Of a DNA stretch of 64,000 bases, positions 29,042-36,817 are shown in pieces; position 1 is the stretch's first letter; every line of letters starts with the position of its first letter. The stretch covers positions 4,527,025 to 4,591,024 of the forward strand of contig NC_012669.1 of the NCBI RefSeq assembly GCF_000023105.1, in the 5' to 3' direction. Below the pieces are notes generated by a model, which was given only the letters and a program-made list of their open reading frames with translations, was not told the DNA's origin and ran no database searches. Made by a program: the position numbers and the translations under genes. The DNA is from Beutenbergia cavernae DSM 12333. Its GTDB lineage: Bacteria; Actinomycetota; Actinomycetes; Actinomycetales; Beutenbergiaceae.

Positions 29042-30760
29042 ATGACCTCAGGCGCCGCGTTCGAGCCGCCGGACGAAGCCGCGTCCATGGCGCGCGGGGC
29101 CACCGGTGCGGTGCGGGAGGTCTCTGCGGAAACGACCGCCCTGATCTCGCGAGTGCGAGGAATGGCGGGCTCGTTCGATGCCGACCGGAACGGGTGGGAC
29201 GTCGAGACGGCGTTGGATGCCGCGGCTGTGGTCGAGGATCTCGCCCGGACGGTGTCGCATCTGCAGCTCGTCGCGGCTCATGCGGTGGCGACGTCGCACG
29301 AGCGCCCGGCGGCGGATCCCGGAGCGTGCCGACTGGATGGCAACGACGGCGCGCCGCTCTCGTTCGGCGCCTCGGCCCACCTGTCGCTCGTCCGTCCGAG
29401 CGACGACGCCACCGGCGCCGCGGGCCCCGCGCGGGAGACGCCGGCGCGGCGTCAGCGGTCGCCCTACCGGCGGGCGGCCGACGGGTTGCGGGTGCGGTTG
29501 CGTCTGTCGCAGGCGGAGGCGCGGCGGCGGGTCGTCACGGCGCGGGATGTCCTCGGGTCCCGGACGATGTCGGGGGTGCCGTTGGCACCGGAGTTCCCGC
29601 TCGTCGGCGAGCTGCTCGCCGACGGCGCCGGAGACCGGGACGCCGTCCGGCACATCCTGCACGGCATGCACGACATCGGCCGGGCGGTCCGCCACCGGCA
29701 CCGGACCGACGTCCACCGCGCGTCCGCGGACGCCGACCAGCCCGGCAACGACGGCTCATCCGAGGCCCTGGCCCGTCGTGAACAGGCCGACGCGACAGCT
29801 GCCGAGGAGGTCACCGAGGCCGAGCGCATCCTGACCACCGCCGCCCGCGAGGTGGACGCCGACAGCGTCCGCCGCCTCGTCGACCGTGTCGTGCACCTCG
29901 TCGACCAGGACGGCGCACCGCCGAGCGAGGCCGAGCTGTCCGCCCTCCAGGGCGTGTTCTGGATGGGCCGCCGCCACGGCCTGCACCAGGTGCGGCTCTG
30001 CGTCGACGACGTCGGGCGCGAGATGCTCGAGACCATCTTCGCCACCGCCACCAACCCCCGCACCTACGCCAACCACGGCTGCGACAACACGACCGACGCC
30101 GACCCGGGCGCCGAACGCGGGGCCGTAGTGCCCACGCCCGGCTCGGCATCCGCAGCCGACGTGACGCCGGTGGAGCGGCGCCCCGTCGCTCGCCTCCGGC
30201 TCGACGCACTCCTCGCCGCATGCGGCGCCGCGCTGCGCGCCAGGGCCCTGCCCGACACCGGCGGACTCCCCACCCAGGTCATGGTCACCATCGCCCTGAA
30301 CGACCTCCGCGCCGGCATCGGCTCCGCCGAGCTCCCCTACACCGGCCCGGTCCCAGCACGCGACGCCCGCCGCCTCGCCTGCGACGCCGACGTCATCCCC
30401 ATCGTGCTCGGCAGCGCCGGACAGATCCTCGACGTCGGACGCTCGAAACGGCTCTTCCCCGCCCACCACCGCAAAGCCCTCACCGCCCGCGACGGCGGCT
30501 GCGCGTTCCCCGGCTGCCACATCCCCGCCCCCTGGTGCGAGGGGCACCACGTCACCCCCTGGTGGAAGGGCGGAACCACCCGCATCGACCACGCCACCCT
30601 GCTCTGCGCCTACCACCACCACCTCATCCACGCCGGCCGCTGGACCGTGCAGATGCGCAACGGCACACCGCACTTCTACGGTCCCGGGCAGGCGACGAAC
30701 GGCCCCGGGATGCGCAACACCTACCACCGGCTCGCCGTACCCAGGCGGCGCCGGCAATAG
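29042..30760 (+). CDS. DUF222 and HNH-nuclease domain protein (13E12 repeat family)
   Basis: A protein of about 572 residues. The DUF222 domain occupies most of the N-terminal 400 residues, with long charged helices (RRRVVTARDVLGSRTMSGVP and RQEAD-type segments). The HNH domain near 480-535 has DGGCAFPGC, then WCEGHHVTPWWKGGTT, a central ID-ATLLC and HHHLIH; Cys pairs for a structural zinc and the catalytic His-His are intact. Many actinobacteria carry several such genes; their role is not settled. ATG codons at 29027 and 29042 and a GTG at 29018 are possible starts; 29042 is preferred, weakly. It converges on a RibD-like reductase gene. Confidence 0.9.
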   Translation: MTSGAAFEPPDEAASMARGATGAVREVSAETTALISRVRGMAGSFDADRNGWDVETALDAAAVVEDLARTVSHLQLVAAHAVATSHERPAADPGACRLDGNDGAPLSFGASAHLSLVRPSDDATGAAGPARETPARRQRSPYRRAADGLRVRLRLSQAEARRRVVTARDVLGSRTMSGVPLAPEFPLVGELLADGAGDRDAVRHILHGMHDIGRAVRHRHRTDVHRASADADQPGNDGSSEALARREQADATAAEEVTEAERILTTAAREVDADSVRRLVDRVVHLVDQDGAPPSEAELSALQGVFWMGRRHGLHQVRLCVDDVGREMLETIFATATNPRTYANHGCDNTTDADPGAERGAVVPTPGSASAADVTPVERRPVARLRLDALLAACGAALRARALPDTGGLPTQVMVTIALNDLRAGIGSAELPYTGPVPARDARRLACDADVIPIVLGSAGQILDVGRSKRLFPAHHRKALTARDGGCAFPGCHIPAPWCEGHHVTPWWKGGTTRIDHATLLCAYHHHLIHAGRWTVQMRNGTPHFYGPGQATNGPGMRNTYHRLAVPRRRRQ

Positions 30761-30832
30761 CTGGACTGCGCGCCGAGCACGCGACCCCGGGAAAGGCGGC
30801 GAGCCCGCAGCAGCCGGATCGCCGCGGCGCGC

Positions 30833-31378
30833 TCAGACGGCGTAGCGCAGCAGGGAGACGCCGCTCGGGAAGCCGCGCGCCTCGACGAGCCGCAGCCGCG
30901 GGACCTCGTGCCCGTCGGGGAAGAGCCGCCTCCCCCGTCCCTGGACCACGGGGTAGACGAACAGGCGGTACTCGTCCACCAGACCGGACTCGATCAGGGC
31001 GTGCGTCAGCGTGATGCTGCCCGTCACCACGATGTCGCGGCCCTCCTGCTCCTTCAGGACGCGCACCTGGGCGATCCAGTCGCCGGCGAGCACGCTCGAG
31101 TTCTGCCACTCAGGGTCGGTCATGGTCGAGGAGACGACGTACTTCTGGACCTCGTTCAGCTCCTGCGTGATCCCGGTCTGGTCGTCGGTCTGCAGGGGCC
31201 AGTACCCGCGGAAGTCCTCGAACGTCTGGCGCCCCAGCAGCAGCGCGTCCTCCTGCTCCGACTGCAGGCGCATCGACTCCAGCAGCTCCGCATCCTGCTC
31301 CGCGGGGTCGAACCAGTCGCCGAGCATCTCGATCGAGCCGTCGAGGGAGATGTTCTGCGTGATCGCGAGTGTCCTCAT
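30833..31378 (-). CDS. RibD/dihydrofolate-reductase-like protein
   Basis: A 181-residue protein of the RibD C-terminal family. It starts MRTLAITQNISLDGSIEM, has ALLLGRQTFEDFRGYWP (the NADPH-binding loop with G-R-T-F), KYVVSSTM for the next strand, DIVVTGSITLTHALIESGLV and DEYRLFVYPVVQGRGRRLFP. This arrangement is shared by many actinobacterial 'dihydrofolate reductase family' proteins whose substrates are unknown; true folate reductase activity is unlikely. The ATG at 31378 is placed at the first strand. The gene is probably monocistronic, separated by 49 nt from the DUF2255 gene upstream. Confidence 0.92.
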   Translation of the reverse strand: MRTLAITQNISLDGSIEMLGDWFDPAEQDAELLESMRLQSEQEDALLLGRQTFEDFRGYWPLQTDDQTGITQELNEVQKYVVSSTMTDPEWQNSSVLAGDWIAQVRVLKEQEGRDIVVTGSITLTHALIESGLVDEYRLFVYPVVQGRGRRLFPDGHEVPRLRLVEARGFPSGVSLLRYAV

Positions 31379-31427
31379 GCCACACGACACTGCCACGGCG
31401 GCGCCCGCCCCACGAGGGGGAACGCCG

Positions 31428-31808
31428 TCAGGCCTCGCGCGGCAGGAGGCGGATCGTCGTGAGCTCCTGCCCGGCGCCGACCACGGTGTTCACGATCCGC
31501 GGCCCGTACCTGTCGTACTTCGCGTGATATGCGGCGTCGACGGCGTCCGCCACCTCCGCTCCGACCTGCTCGAACGTCACGTCCTTCTCCACGCCACCGG
31601 CGCGGATGCGCCCCTGCCCGCTCGCCAGGGCACGCCGGAACCACCCGTTCTCCGGCCCGTACGCCGACCGGATGTAGAGGTCGTCGCCGGCACGGACCAC
31701 CCAGATCGTCACGAACGGACGCAGGCTCCCGTCGGCGCGCGACGACGCGACCCGCAGCTCATCCGCCTGACCCACGTCGGCGAGCTCCGCCGTCGTCCAC
31801 TCCGCCAT
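31428..31808 (-). CDS. DUF2255 family protein
   Basis: A 126-residue protein of the split-barrel type. It reads MAEWTTAELADVGQADELRV, then RPFVTIWVVRAGDDLYIRSAYG, GWFRRALASGQGRIRAGG and AAYHAKYDRYGPRIVNTVVG, matching DUF2255, which is related to flavin/deazaflavin-binding nitroreductase-fold proteins. No cofactor residue is certain. GGAGG is 10 nt before the ATG at 31808; a GTG at 31817 overlapping the upstream stop (GTGA) is an alternative start. It lies immediately behind the aldo/keto reductase and is almost certainly in the same operon. Confidence 0.88.
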   Translation of the reverse strand: MAEWTTAELADVGQADELRVASSRADGSLRPFVTIWVVRAGDDLYIRSAYGPENGWFRRALASGQGRIRAGGVEKDVTFEQVGAEVADAVDAAYHAKYDRYGPRIVNTVVGAGQELTTIRLLPREA

Positions 31809-31813
31809 GGTGC

Positions 31814-32698
31814 TCACGCCTCCGGGATGATGCGGCCGGCGGTCTCGAGCGTGAGCGACGCCGGCTCCGGGCCACGCCGCACGCCCTGGTCGAGCCCGTC
31901 GATCTGCGCCAGCTCCTCGGCCGAGAGCTCGACGTCGAAGACGTCGAAGTTCTCCGCGATCCGGTGCGGCTTCACCGACTTCGGGATGGCCGAGCGGCCC
32001 TCCTGCGTGTGCCAGCGCAGCATCACCTGCGCGGGCGTCTTCCCGTGCCGGGCGGCGATCGCGCCGATCGTCGGGTCGTCGAGCGTGCTGCCGCCCTGGC
32101 CCTCGTAGTAGAACGTGATGCCGCCGATCGGCGACCACGCCTGGCTGAGGATCCCGTGCGAGGCGTCGAGAGCGAGCAGCTCCTTCTGCTGGAAGTACGG
32201 ATGGAGCTCGATCTGGTTGACGGCGGGCACCACGTCGACGGCGTCGAGCAGCTGCGTGAGGTGCTCCGGCATGAAGTTGCTGACGCCGATCGCGCGCACC
32301 CTGCCGTCGGCATACAGCCGCTCGAGCGCGCGGTACGCGCCCAATGTGCGGTCCCAGGCCGTGGGCAGCGGCTGGTGGAGGATGAACAGGTCGAGCTGGT
32401 CGACGCCGAGCTTGCCGGCCGACTTCTCGAACGCGTGCAGCGTCTCGTCGTAGCCGTAGTCGCTGATCCACACCTTCGTCTCGACGAAGAGCTCGGCCCG
32501 CGGGATCCCCGAGCTGCGGATCGCCTGGCCGACCTCGCGCTCGTTGCCGTAGGCGGCGGCCGTGTCGATGTGGCGGTAGCCGACGCGCAGCGCCTCCTCG
32601 ACGGCGGCCACGGTCTCGTCGGGCGGGGTCTGGAACACGCCGAATCCCAGCGCGGGGATCTCGACGCCGTTGTTCAGGGTGAGAGTGGGAACGCTCAT
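31814..32698 (-). CDS. Aldo/keto reductase (2,5-diketogluconate-reductase-like)
   Basis: A 294-residue reductase of the AKR5-like group. Tetrad: Asp and Tyr in HIDTAAAYGNE, Lys in VETKVWISDYG and His in LFILHQPLP. GVSNFMPEHL and NQIELHPYFQQ are group signatures, and IPKSVKPHRIAENFDVFD holds the NADPH-phosphate site. TAGCGT ends 6 nt before the ATG, indicating a leaderless transcript. A half-site GGTACTGACAG, close to the operator of the MmyB-type regulator at 27351, lies about 45 nt upstream, so the two loci may be coregulated. A DUF2255 gene follows within 5 nt. Confidence 0.93.
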   Translation of the reverse strand: MSVPTLTLNNGVEIPALGFGVFQTPPDETVAAVEEALRVGYRHIDTAAAYGNEREVGQAIRSSGIPRAELFVETKVWISDYGYDETLHAFEKSAGKLGVDQLDLFILHQPLPTAWDRTLGAYRALERLYADGRVRAIGVSNFMPEHLTQLLDAVDVVPAVNQIELHPYFQQKELLALDASHGILSQAWSPIGGITFYYEGQGGSTLDDPTIGAIAARHGKTPAQVMLRWHTQEGRSAIPKSVKPHRIAENFDVFDVELSAEELAQIDGLDQGVRRGPEPASLTLETAGRIIPEA

Positions 32699-32740
32699 GC
32701 CAGCACGCTACGGCCGGGCGACGGCTGGCGGGAGGCCCTG

Positions 32741-32751
32741 TCAGTACCCGG
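32741..32751 (-). promoter_or_regulatory. Half-site related to the MmyB-regulator operator, upstream of the aldo/keto reductase
   Basis: Read on the minus strand the sequence is GGTACTGACAG, against GGTACTGGCAG in the 27351 palindrome: ten of eleven bases match. It sits upstream of the reductase promoter and at the very end of the sigma-factor gene. Confidence 0.4.
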
Positions 32752-32755
32752 CACG

Positions 32756-34096
32756 TCAGCTGCCGGCGCCGGTGCCGGTGCCGGTGCCGGTGTCGGTGCC
32801 CGTGCCGGTGCCGCGGCCCTCGCCCGGCGAGCCGGCCCGGCCGTCGGCTCGCGCCGCCCGCGCCAGCAGGTAGTCCCGCTCGACGTCGTTCTGCGTGAGC
32901 CCGGCCGCCGCCCGGAAGGTCGCCGCGGCGTCGTCGCTGCGCCCGAGCTCGTCGAGCAGGTGGGCCCGGACCGCCCGCGCGCGCCCGCGCGTCAGCGGGT
33001 CCTCGCTCAGACCGTGCTCACGGTCCAGGGCATCGAGGAGATCGAGACCGCGGGTGGCACCGAACGCGCGCGCGACGGCGACGACGCGAGAGAGGCGCAC
33101 GGGCCCGGTCGGCGTGAGGCGCTCGAGCCAGAGGTAGAGCGCGGCGATCTGGGGCCAGTCGGTGTCGGCCTCGCTCGCGGCGTCGGCGTGCACCGCCGCT
33201 ATCGCCGCCTGGAGCTGGTACGCGCCGACCTCGCGCCGCACCCAGACGGCTTCGAGGATGCCGCGAGCCTCGTCGATCATGCCGGCGTCCCACAGCCGGC
33301 GATCCTGCTCCTCGAGCGGCACGAGCCGATGGCGCGCGTCGGTCCGTGCGGCCCGCCGCGCCTCCGTGAGGAGCATGAGCGCGAGGAGCCCGGCGATCTC
33401 GGCGTCCTCGGGCGCGAGGTCCCGGGCCATACGGGTGAGGCGGATGGCCTCGCGAGCGAGGTCGACCCGCCCCAGCGAGCTCCCCGCCGTCGCCGTGTAG
33501 CCCTCGTTGAAGACGAGGTACAGCACCGTGAGCACGGCCCGGAGCCGCTCGTCCCGGTCCTGTGGCGTCGGGGCCACGAACCGCGCGCCGGCCTTCGCGA
33601 GCTGCTGCTTGGCCCGGCTGATGCGGGTGCCCATCGTGGTCTCGGCCATGCCGTACGCGTGCGCGATCTCGCCGGTGGACAGGCCACCGACGGCGCGCAA
33701 CGTCAGCGCGACCTGCGACGTCGGGCTGAGCGCCGGGTGGCAGCAGAGCAAGAGCACGGTGAGGCTGTCGTCGTCCGACACGGGGCGCGCGCGACGAGCC
33801 GGCTCCGCCATCGCGAGGTCGCCCACCCCGACCACCCGCTCCCGGCGGTGCCGGGCCTGCTCGGAGCGGAGAAGGTCCACCATCCGGCGGTAGCCGACGC
33901 GGATCAGCCAGCTCCGCGGGTCGCTCGGGACGCCGTCGACCGGCCACTGTTGCGCCGCGGCGAGCAGAGCCTCCTGGACGGCGTCCTCCGCGACGTCGAA
34001 CCGGCTGAACCGGCGCACGAGCGCGCCGAGCACCTGCGGCGTCTCGCGGCGCAGCAGGTGCTCGACGGCGGGTTCGAGGGGCGCGGCGGCGGGCAT
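32756..34096 (-). CDS. ECF42-type RNA polymerase sigma factor, copy 2
   Basis: A 446-residue ECF42 sigma factor. Region 2 is TPQVLGALVRRFSRFDVAEDAVQEALLAA; region 4 is VGGLSTGEIAHAYGMAETTMGTRISRAKQQL. The C-terminal extension begins LRAVLTVLYLVFNEGYTATAG and ends with helical pairs such as RARAVRAHLLDELGRSDDAA. The last 18 residues are an odd Gly-Thr repeat encoded by nine near-identical hexamers. The ATG overlaps the stop of the YciI-like gene (TGATG), so the sigma factor is translationally coupled to it. It is about the same length and architecture as the copy at 17825 but clearly a separate paralogue. Confidence 0.92.
   Translation of the reverse strand: MPAAAPLEPAVEHLLRRETPQVLGALVRRFSRFDVAEDAVQEALLAAAQQWPVDGVPSDPRSWLIRVGYRRMVDLLRSEQARHRRERVVGVGDLAMAEPARRARPVSDDDSLTVLLLCCHPALSPTSQVALTLRAVGGLSTGEIAHAYGMAETTMGTRISRAKQQLAKAGARFVAPTPQDRDERLRAVLTVLYLVFNEGYTATAGSSLGRVDLAREAIRLTRMARDLAPEDAEIAGLLALMLLTEARRAARTDARHRLVPLEEQDRRLWDAGMIDEARGILEAVWVRREVGAYQLQAAIAAVHADAASEADTDWPQIAALYLWLERLTPTGPVRLSRVVAVARAFGATRGLDLLDALDREHGLSEDPLTRGRARAVRAHLLDELGRSDDAAATFRAAAGLTQNDVERDYLLARAARADGRAGSPGEGRGTGTGTDTGTGTGTGAGS
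32762..32815. repeat. Hexanucleotide tandem repeat (gccggt) in the 3' end of the sigma-factor gene
   Basis: Nine consecutive hexamers, five of them exactly GCCGGT and the rest with one or two changes. They encode alternating Gly and Thr at the C-terminus. Such repeats are prone to slippage; gain or loss of a unit stays in frame. Confidence 0.85.
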
Positions 34097-34467
34097 CAAG
34101 CGGCGAAGTCGTCGCCCATGATCGGGCGGATCTCCATGGGTTCGCCCATGAGGTCGACCATCCGGCTGACGATCTCGACGGCGCGCTCCTGGCTCTCGCA
34201 GTCGATGACGGCGAAGCTGGCCAGCACCTCCTTGAGCTCGACGAACGGTCCGTCCGTGGCGACCACGCCGGCGTCGCTCCGGCGGACGGTCGTCGTCACG
34301 GCCGGGTGGCCGAGTCCCTCGCTCGAGACGAACTCGCCCGTCTCGCGCAGCTCCGCCTCGAACCGCTGGTAGGCGGCGAAGGCGGCGAGCGCCTCCTCGG
34401 ACGGCGTCTCCGCCGTCGCGGCGTCCCAGGCGTCGGCGGGCGTGTATCCCAGCAGCAGGAACTTCAT
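34096..34467 (-). CDS. YciI-like (YCII/DGPF) protein, ECF42 partner, copy 2
   Basis: A 123-residue YCII-related protein. It begins MKFLLLGYTPADAWDA, has a helix EEALAAFAAYQRFEAELRET, the motif VVATDGPFVELKEVLASFAV and a closing strand PMEIRPIMG. This is the usual partner and target of ECF42 sigma factors. Its ATG overlaps the stop of the upstream DUF998 gene (ATGA) and its stop overlaps the sigma start, so the order DUF998 - YciI - sigma is one tightly coupled operon. Catalytic role unknown. Confidence 0.92.
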   Translation of the reverse strand: MKFLLLGYTPADAWDAATAETPSEEALAAFAAYQRFEAELRETGEFVSSEGLGHPAVTTTVRRSDAGVVATDGPFVELKEVLASFAVIDCESQERAVEIVSRMVDLMGEPMEIRPIMGDDFAA

Positions 34468-35165
34468 CGTGCCTCTCCTCGATCGTGGGTCTGCTGTCCG
34501 GTCGCGACGCGCCGGCGCAGACGGAGAGCGTAGGCCGTGGTCCACGCGAAGGCGACGACGCCGGTCGCGGCGACCTGCAGGCTGGCACTCGTGGGTGAGA
34601 CCGGGGCGAGCAGCACGAGCGCCACGAGCCCGTGGCCGAACGCCGCTGTCACCTGCCGCTCGCGCACGGCGCGGACGGTGAGCACGACATACGCGACGGC
34701 GAGCGCCGTGAACGCGAGGACGGCAGCGCTCGAGTGGACGACGGCGTGCCAGGACGTCGCGGGCGCCGGTCCGTCCGGCGTGCCGAGCGGGAACCCGTGC
34801 TGCGGATCCATGACGAACAGTCCGGCGAGGACGAACCCGAGGCCCGCGATGGCCAGGAGCACGGGGACGGCACGCCGCCCCACGCCGTCGGGCACCACGC
34901 GACGGTGCGCCACGGCAAGGGCGATCACGCCCAGGCCGGTGAGCGCGAACGTCGCCGTCTGGATCCAGCCGAGGTCCCCGGTGGCCAGCTGACTGATCGG
35001 GTGCACACGGAGGTCGAACCCGTCGCGGACGAGCATCTGCACCGAGGCGGAGGCGTAGAAGAACGGACCGGCCGCGGCGCCCGCGGTCAGCAGTCGGAGG
35101 GTGGACGACGGCGTCCCGTGAGTCGGGCGGATCGGTGCCGTCGTGGAGGTGCTGAGCGTGGTCAT
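34464..35165 (-). CDS. DUF998 membrane protein
   Basis: A 233-residue membrane protein with about six helices. The first is LLTAGAAAGPFFYASASVQM, followed by the DUF998 hallmark loop DGFDLRVHPISQLATGDLGW, helix 2 (IQTATFALTGLGVIALAVAH), helix 3 (AVPVLLAIAGLGFVLAGLFV), the MDPQHGFPLGTPDG loop, and WHAVVHSSAAVLAFTALAVA. The HPISQL and H-HAVVHS residues are conserved in the family, whose function is unknown. It heads the YciI/ECF42 operon. The divergent promoter region contains a perfect CRP-type palindrome about 75 nt upstream of the ATG. Confidence 0.9.
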   Translation of the reverse strand: MTTLSTSTTAPIRPTHGTPSSTLRLLTAGAAAGPFFYASASVQMLVRDGFDLRVHPISQLATGDLGWIQTATFALTGLGVIALAVAHRRVVPDGVGRRAVPVLLAIAGLGFVLAGLFVMDPQHGFPLGTPDGPAPATSWHAVVHSSAAVLAFTALAVAYVVLTVRAVRERQVTAAFGHGLVALVLLAPVSPTSASLQVAATGVVAFAWTTAYALRLRRRVATGQQTHDRGEAR

Positions 35166-35240
35166 CGACGTGCTCCTCGTTGCGAAGGGATCTGACGCCG
35201 CTACCTCGGAGCCGCCGCCAGGAGCTCGACATGGGGCGGG

Positions 35241-35256
35241 TGTGATCCAGATCACA
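35241..35256. promoter_or_regulatory. Perfect CRP/GlxR-type binding site
   Basis: TGTGATCCAGATCACA: TGTGA and TCACA five-base arms with six bases between, matching the CRP consensus and also the GlxR consensus of actinobacteria. It lies in the 190-nt divergent gap between the DUF998/YciI/ECF42 operon and the DUF1579-like gene, 76 nt from one start and about 100 nt from the other. Confidence 0.75.
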
Positions 35257-35355
35257 TCGACAGGGTCCGAGACGACGTCGAGATCGGCTGCTCCGTCACG
35301 AGGTAGCGGCGACTGCACCCGGAGAGGCGCAGCACGACACCGAGGAGAAGGAACC

Positions 35356-35838
35356 ATGACCGAGCAGCACATCCCCACCGACGTGACCGCGGACCAGATC
35401 GATGCCTCAGGTCAGGAGCAGCTGGCGCCGCCGAGCGCGGGCCTCGCCGCGTTGGACCGGCTCGTCGGCAGCTGGACCGTCACCGGCGGCGCCGAGGGCA
35501 CCGTCACGTACGAGTGGATGACGGGCGGCTACTTCCTGCTGCAGCGCGTCGAGCTGCAGCAGTTCGGGCAGCCGGTGACGGGGCTCGAAGTGATCGGCAA
35601 CCTGCACCCGTTCGGCGAGCCGGTCGGCGAGGACGTGGTCTCGCGGTTCTACGACTCGATGGGGAACACGCTCGACTACGTCTACGAGCTCACCGGCGAC
35701 ACCCTGATGATCTGGGGCGGCGCCAAGGGCAGCCCCGCGTACTTCGAGGGCAGGTTCTCCGACGGCGACAGCACCATGGCGGGCGAGTGGGTCTACCCGG
35801 GCGGGGGAGGCTATGCGTCCACGATGACGCGGCTCTGA
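35356..35838 (+). CDS. DUF1579-like lipocalin-fold protein
   Basis: A 160-residue protein that looks like a small beta barrel. After a 30-residue tail comes LAALDRLVGSWTVTGGAEGT, then VTYEWMTGGYFLLQRVELQQ, GLEVIGNLHPFGEP, VVSRFYDSMGNTLDYVYELT, GDTLMIWGGAKGSPAYFEGR and DSTMAGEWVYPGGGG. The 'L..L.G.W...g' start and 'G..m.GEW' end fit DUF1579 and related heat- or ligand-binding lipocalin-like families. Ligand unknown. GAGGAGAAGGAACC precedes the ATG. It is divergent from the DUF998 operon and may share its CRP-type control; a perfect hairpin terminator follows. Confidence 0.8.
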   Translation: MTEQHIPTDVTADQIDASGQEQLAPPSAGLAALDRLVGSWTVTGGAEGTVTYEWMTGGYFLLQRVELQQFGQPVTGLEVIGNLHPFGEPVGEDVVSRFYDSMGNTLDYVYELTGDTLMIWGGAKGSPAYFEGRFSDGDSTMAGEWVYPGGGGYASTMTRL

Positions 35839-35855
35839 GCTCCGCAGCGCGACGC

Positions 35856-35898
35856 CTGGCGTGGTCGACCGCACCGCCCTGGCGGCCGACCACGCCAG
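35856..35898. terminator. Bidirectional terminator between convergent genes
   Basis: Twelve-base perfect arms CTGGCGTGGTCG and CGACCACGCCAG enclose an inner hairpin CCGCC-CT-GGCGG. It sits 17 nt after the DUF1579-like stop and 14 nt from the end of the opposing SHOCT gene, so it can serve both. Confidence 0.8.
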
Positions 35899-35912
35899 AC
35901 GTCACGTCCGGA

Positions 35913-36299
35913 TCAGGCGAGGGCCTTCGCCTTGAGCGTCGCGAACTCGCGCTCGTCGATCGCTCCGGCGTCGAGCAACGCCTTGGCCTCGGTGATCTGC
36001 GCCGTGGGCGACGGCCCGGAGCCCACCGCCACGTCGCGGACGTAGGCGTCGGTGTCGGCCTTCGCCTGCGAGACCTGAGCCAGCTGCCGCTCCGCCATCC
36101 CGCGTCCGCGTGCGATGAGGTAGATCAGCGCGGACAGGAACGGCACGGCGACCAGCGCGAGCACCCACACCGCCTTCCACCAGCCGCTCAGCTCCCGGTC
36201 GCGGAACAGGTCGCCGAAGATCTGGAACAGCAGGACCAGGTACATCACGAACGCGAACCACCACACCATGAGCCAGAACCAGTCCATGAACGTGTTCAT
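35913..36299 (-). CDS. Membrane protein with PLDc-N-like helices and SHOCT domain
   Basis: A 128-residue protein. Two transmembrane helices (WFWLMVWWFAFVMYLVLLFQ and WWKAVWVLALVAVPFLSALI) are joined by FGDLFRDRELSGW, with YLIARGRGMAERQ after the second. This is the PLD-nuclease N-terminal (PLDc_N) pattern. The C-terminal 30 residues, AQITEAKALLDAGAIDEREFATLKAKAL, form a SHOCT helix pair, a short oligomerisation motif. Function is unknown, although such proteins are common in actinobacteria and often respond to stress. It is divergent from a CMD-family gene across a region containing a palindrome related to one upstream of the arylsulfatase at 39210. Confidence 0.9.
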   Translation of the reverse strand: MNTFMDWFWLMVWWFAFVMYLVLLFQIFGDLFRDRELSGWWKAVWVLALVAVPFLSALIYLIARGRGMAERQLAQVSQAKADTDAYVRDVAVGSGPSPTAQITEAKALLDAGAIDEREFATLKAKALA

Positions 36300-36379
36300 C
36301 GAAGTGCTCCCGTCGGTCGGCGCCGGACTCGCCAGAGCCGTGCGCTGCCTCAGCGTCGGGCCGCTGGGGCGGCGAGTCG

Positions 36380-36396
36380 TCATGCAGAACGCGTGA
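36380..36396. promoter_or_regulatory. Imperfect palindrome related to the LuxR/arylsulfatase operator
   Basis: TCATGCAGAACGCGTGA matches 13 of 17 bases of the perfect palindrome at 39125-39141. It lies between the divergent SHOCT and CMD-family genes and about 100 nt upstream of the CMD start. Confidence 0.5.
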
Positions 36397-36492
36397 TTCC
36401 GAGTTCATGCGATCGGTGTGATGCCGACCCGGCGGTCTCCGTGGCTCACTGGGTCGCACGCCGACCCCTCCATCCGACGAAGAGGCGAGCTC

Positions 36493-36813
36493 GTGGACTA
36501 CACCGACCGGCTGCGCAGGTTCGCGATCAACGACCCGCGGCTCGAGGAGGAGGTGGAGCTCGACGCCGCCGCCCTCGACCCCAGAGCGCTCGCGCTGGTC
36601 CGGCTCGCCGCCCTCGTCGCGGTCGGCGGTGCGGAGCCGACGTACGGCACCGAGGTCGACGACGCCGTGACGGCCGGGGCGTCGACTGCCGAGATCGTCG
36701 ACGTGCTGGCCGCCGTCATCCCGATCGTCGGGCTGCCCAGCGTCGTCGCCGCCGCGCCGAAGCTGGCCCTGGCTCTCGGCGTCGACCCGTTCGAGTCGGA
36801 CACGCCGGCCTGA
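36493..36813 (+). CDS. Carboxymuconolactone decarboxylase-family protein
   Basis: A 106-residue all-helical protein. It begins with a GTG (GTG GAC TAC) preceded by GAAGAGG at 7 nt. Features are RLRRFAINDPRLEEEVELDA, then DPRALALVRLAALVAVGG, the Tyr-Gly in PTYGTEVDDAVTAGASTAEI, and VDVLAAVIPIVGLPSVVAAA. This matches small CMD-like proteins; no Cys-x-x-Cys is present, so thiol peroxidase activity is unlikely. It overlaps nothing but converges closely (4 nt) on the MalT-type regulator gene. The shared palindrome upstream suggests it belongs to that regulator's targets. Confidence 0.85.
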   Translation: MDYTDRLRRFAINDPRLEEEVELDAAALDPRALALVRLAALVAVGGAEPTYGTEVDDAVTAGASTAEIVDVLAAVIPIVGLPSVVAAAPKLALALGVDPFESDTPA

Positions 36814-36817
36814 CCCC

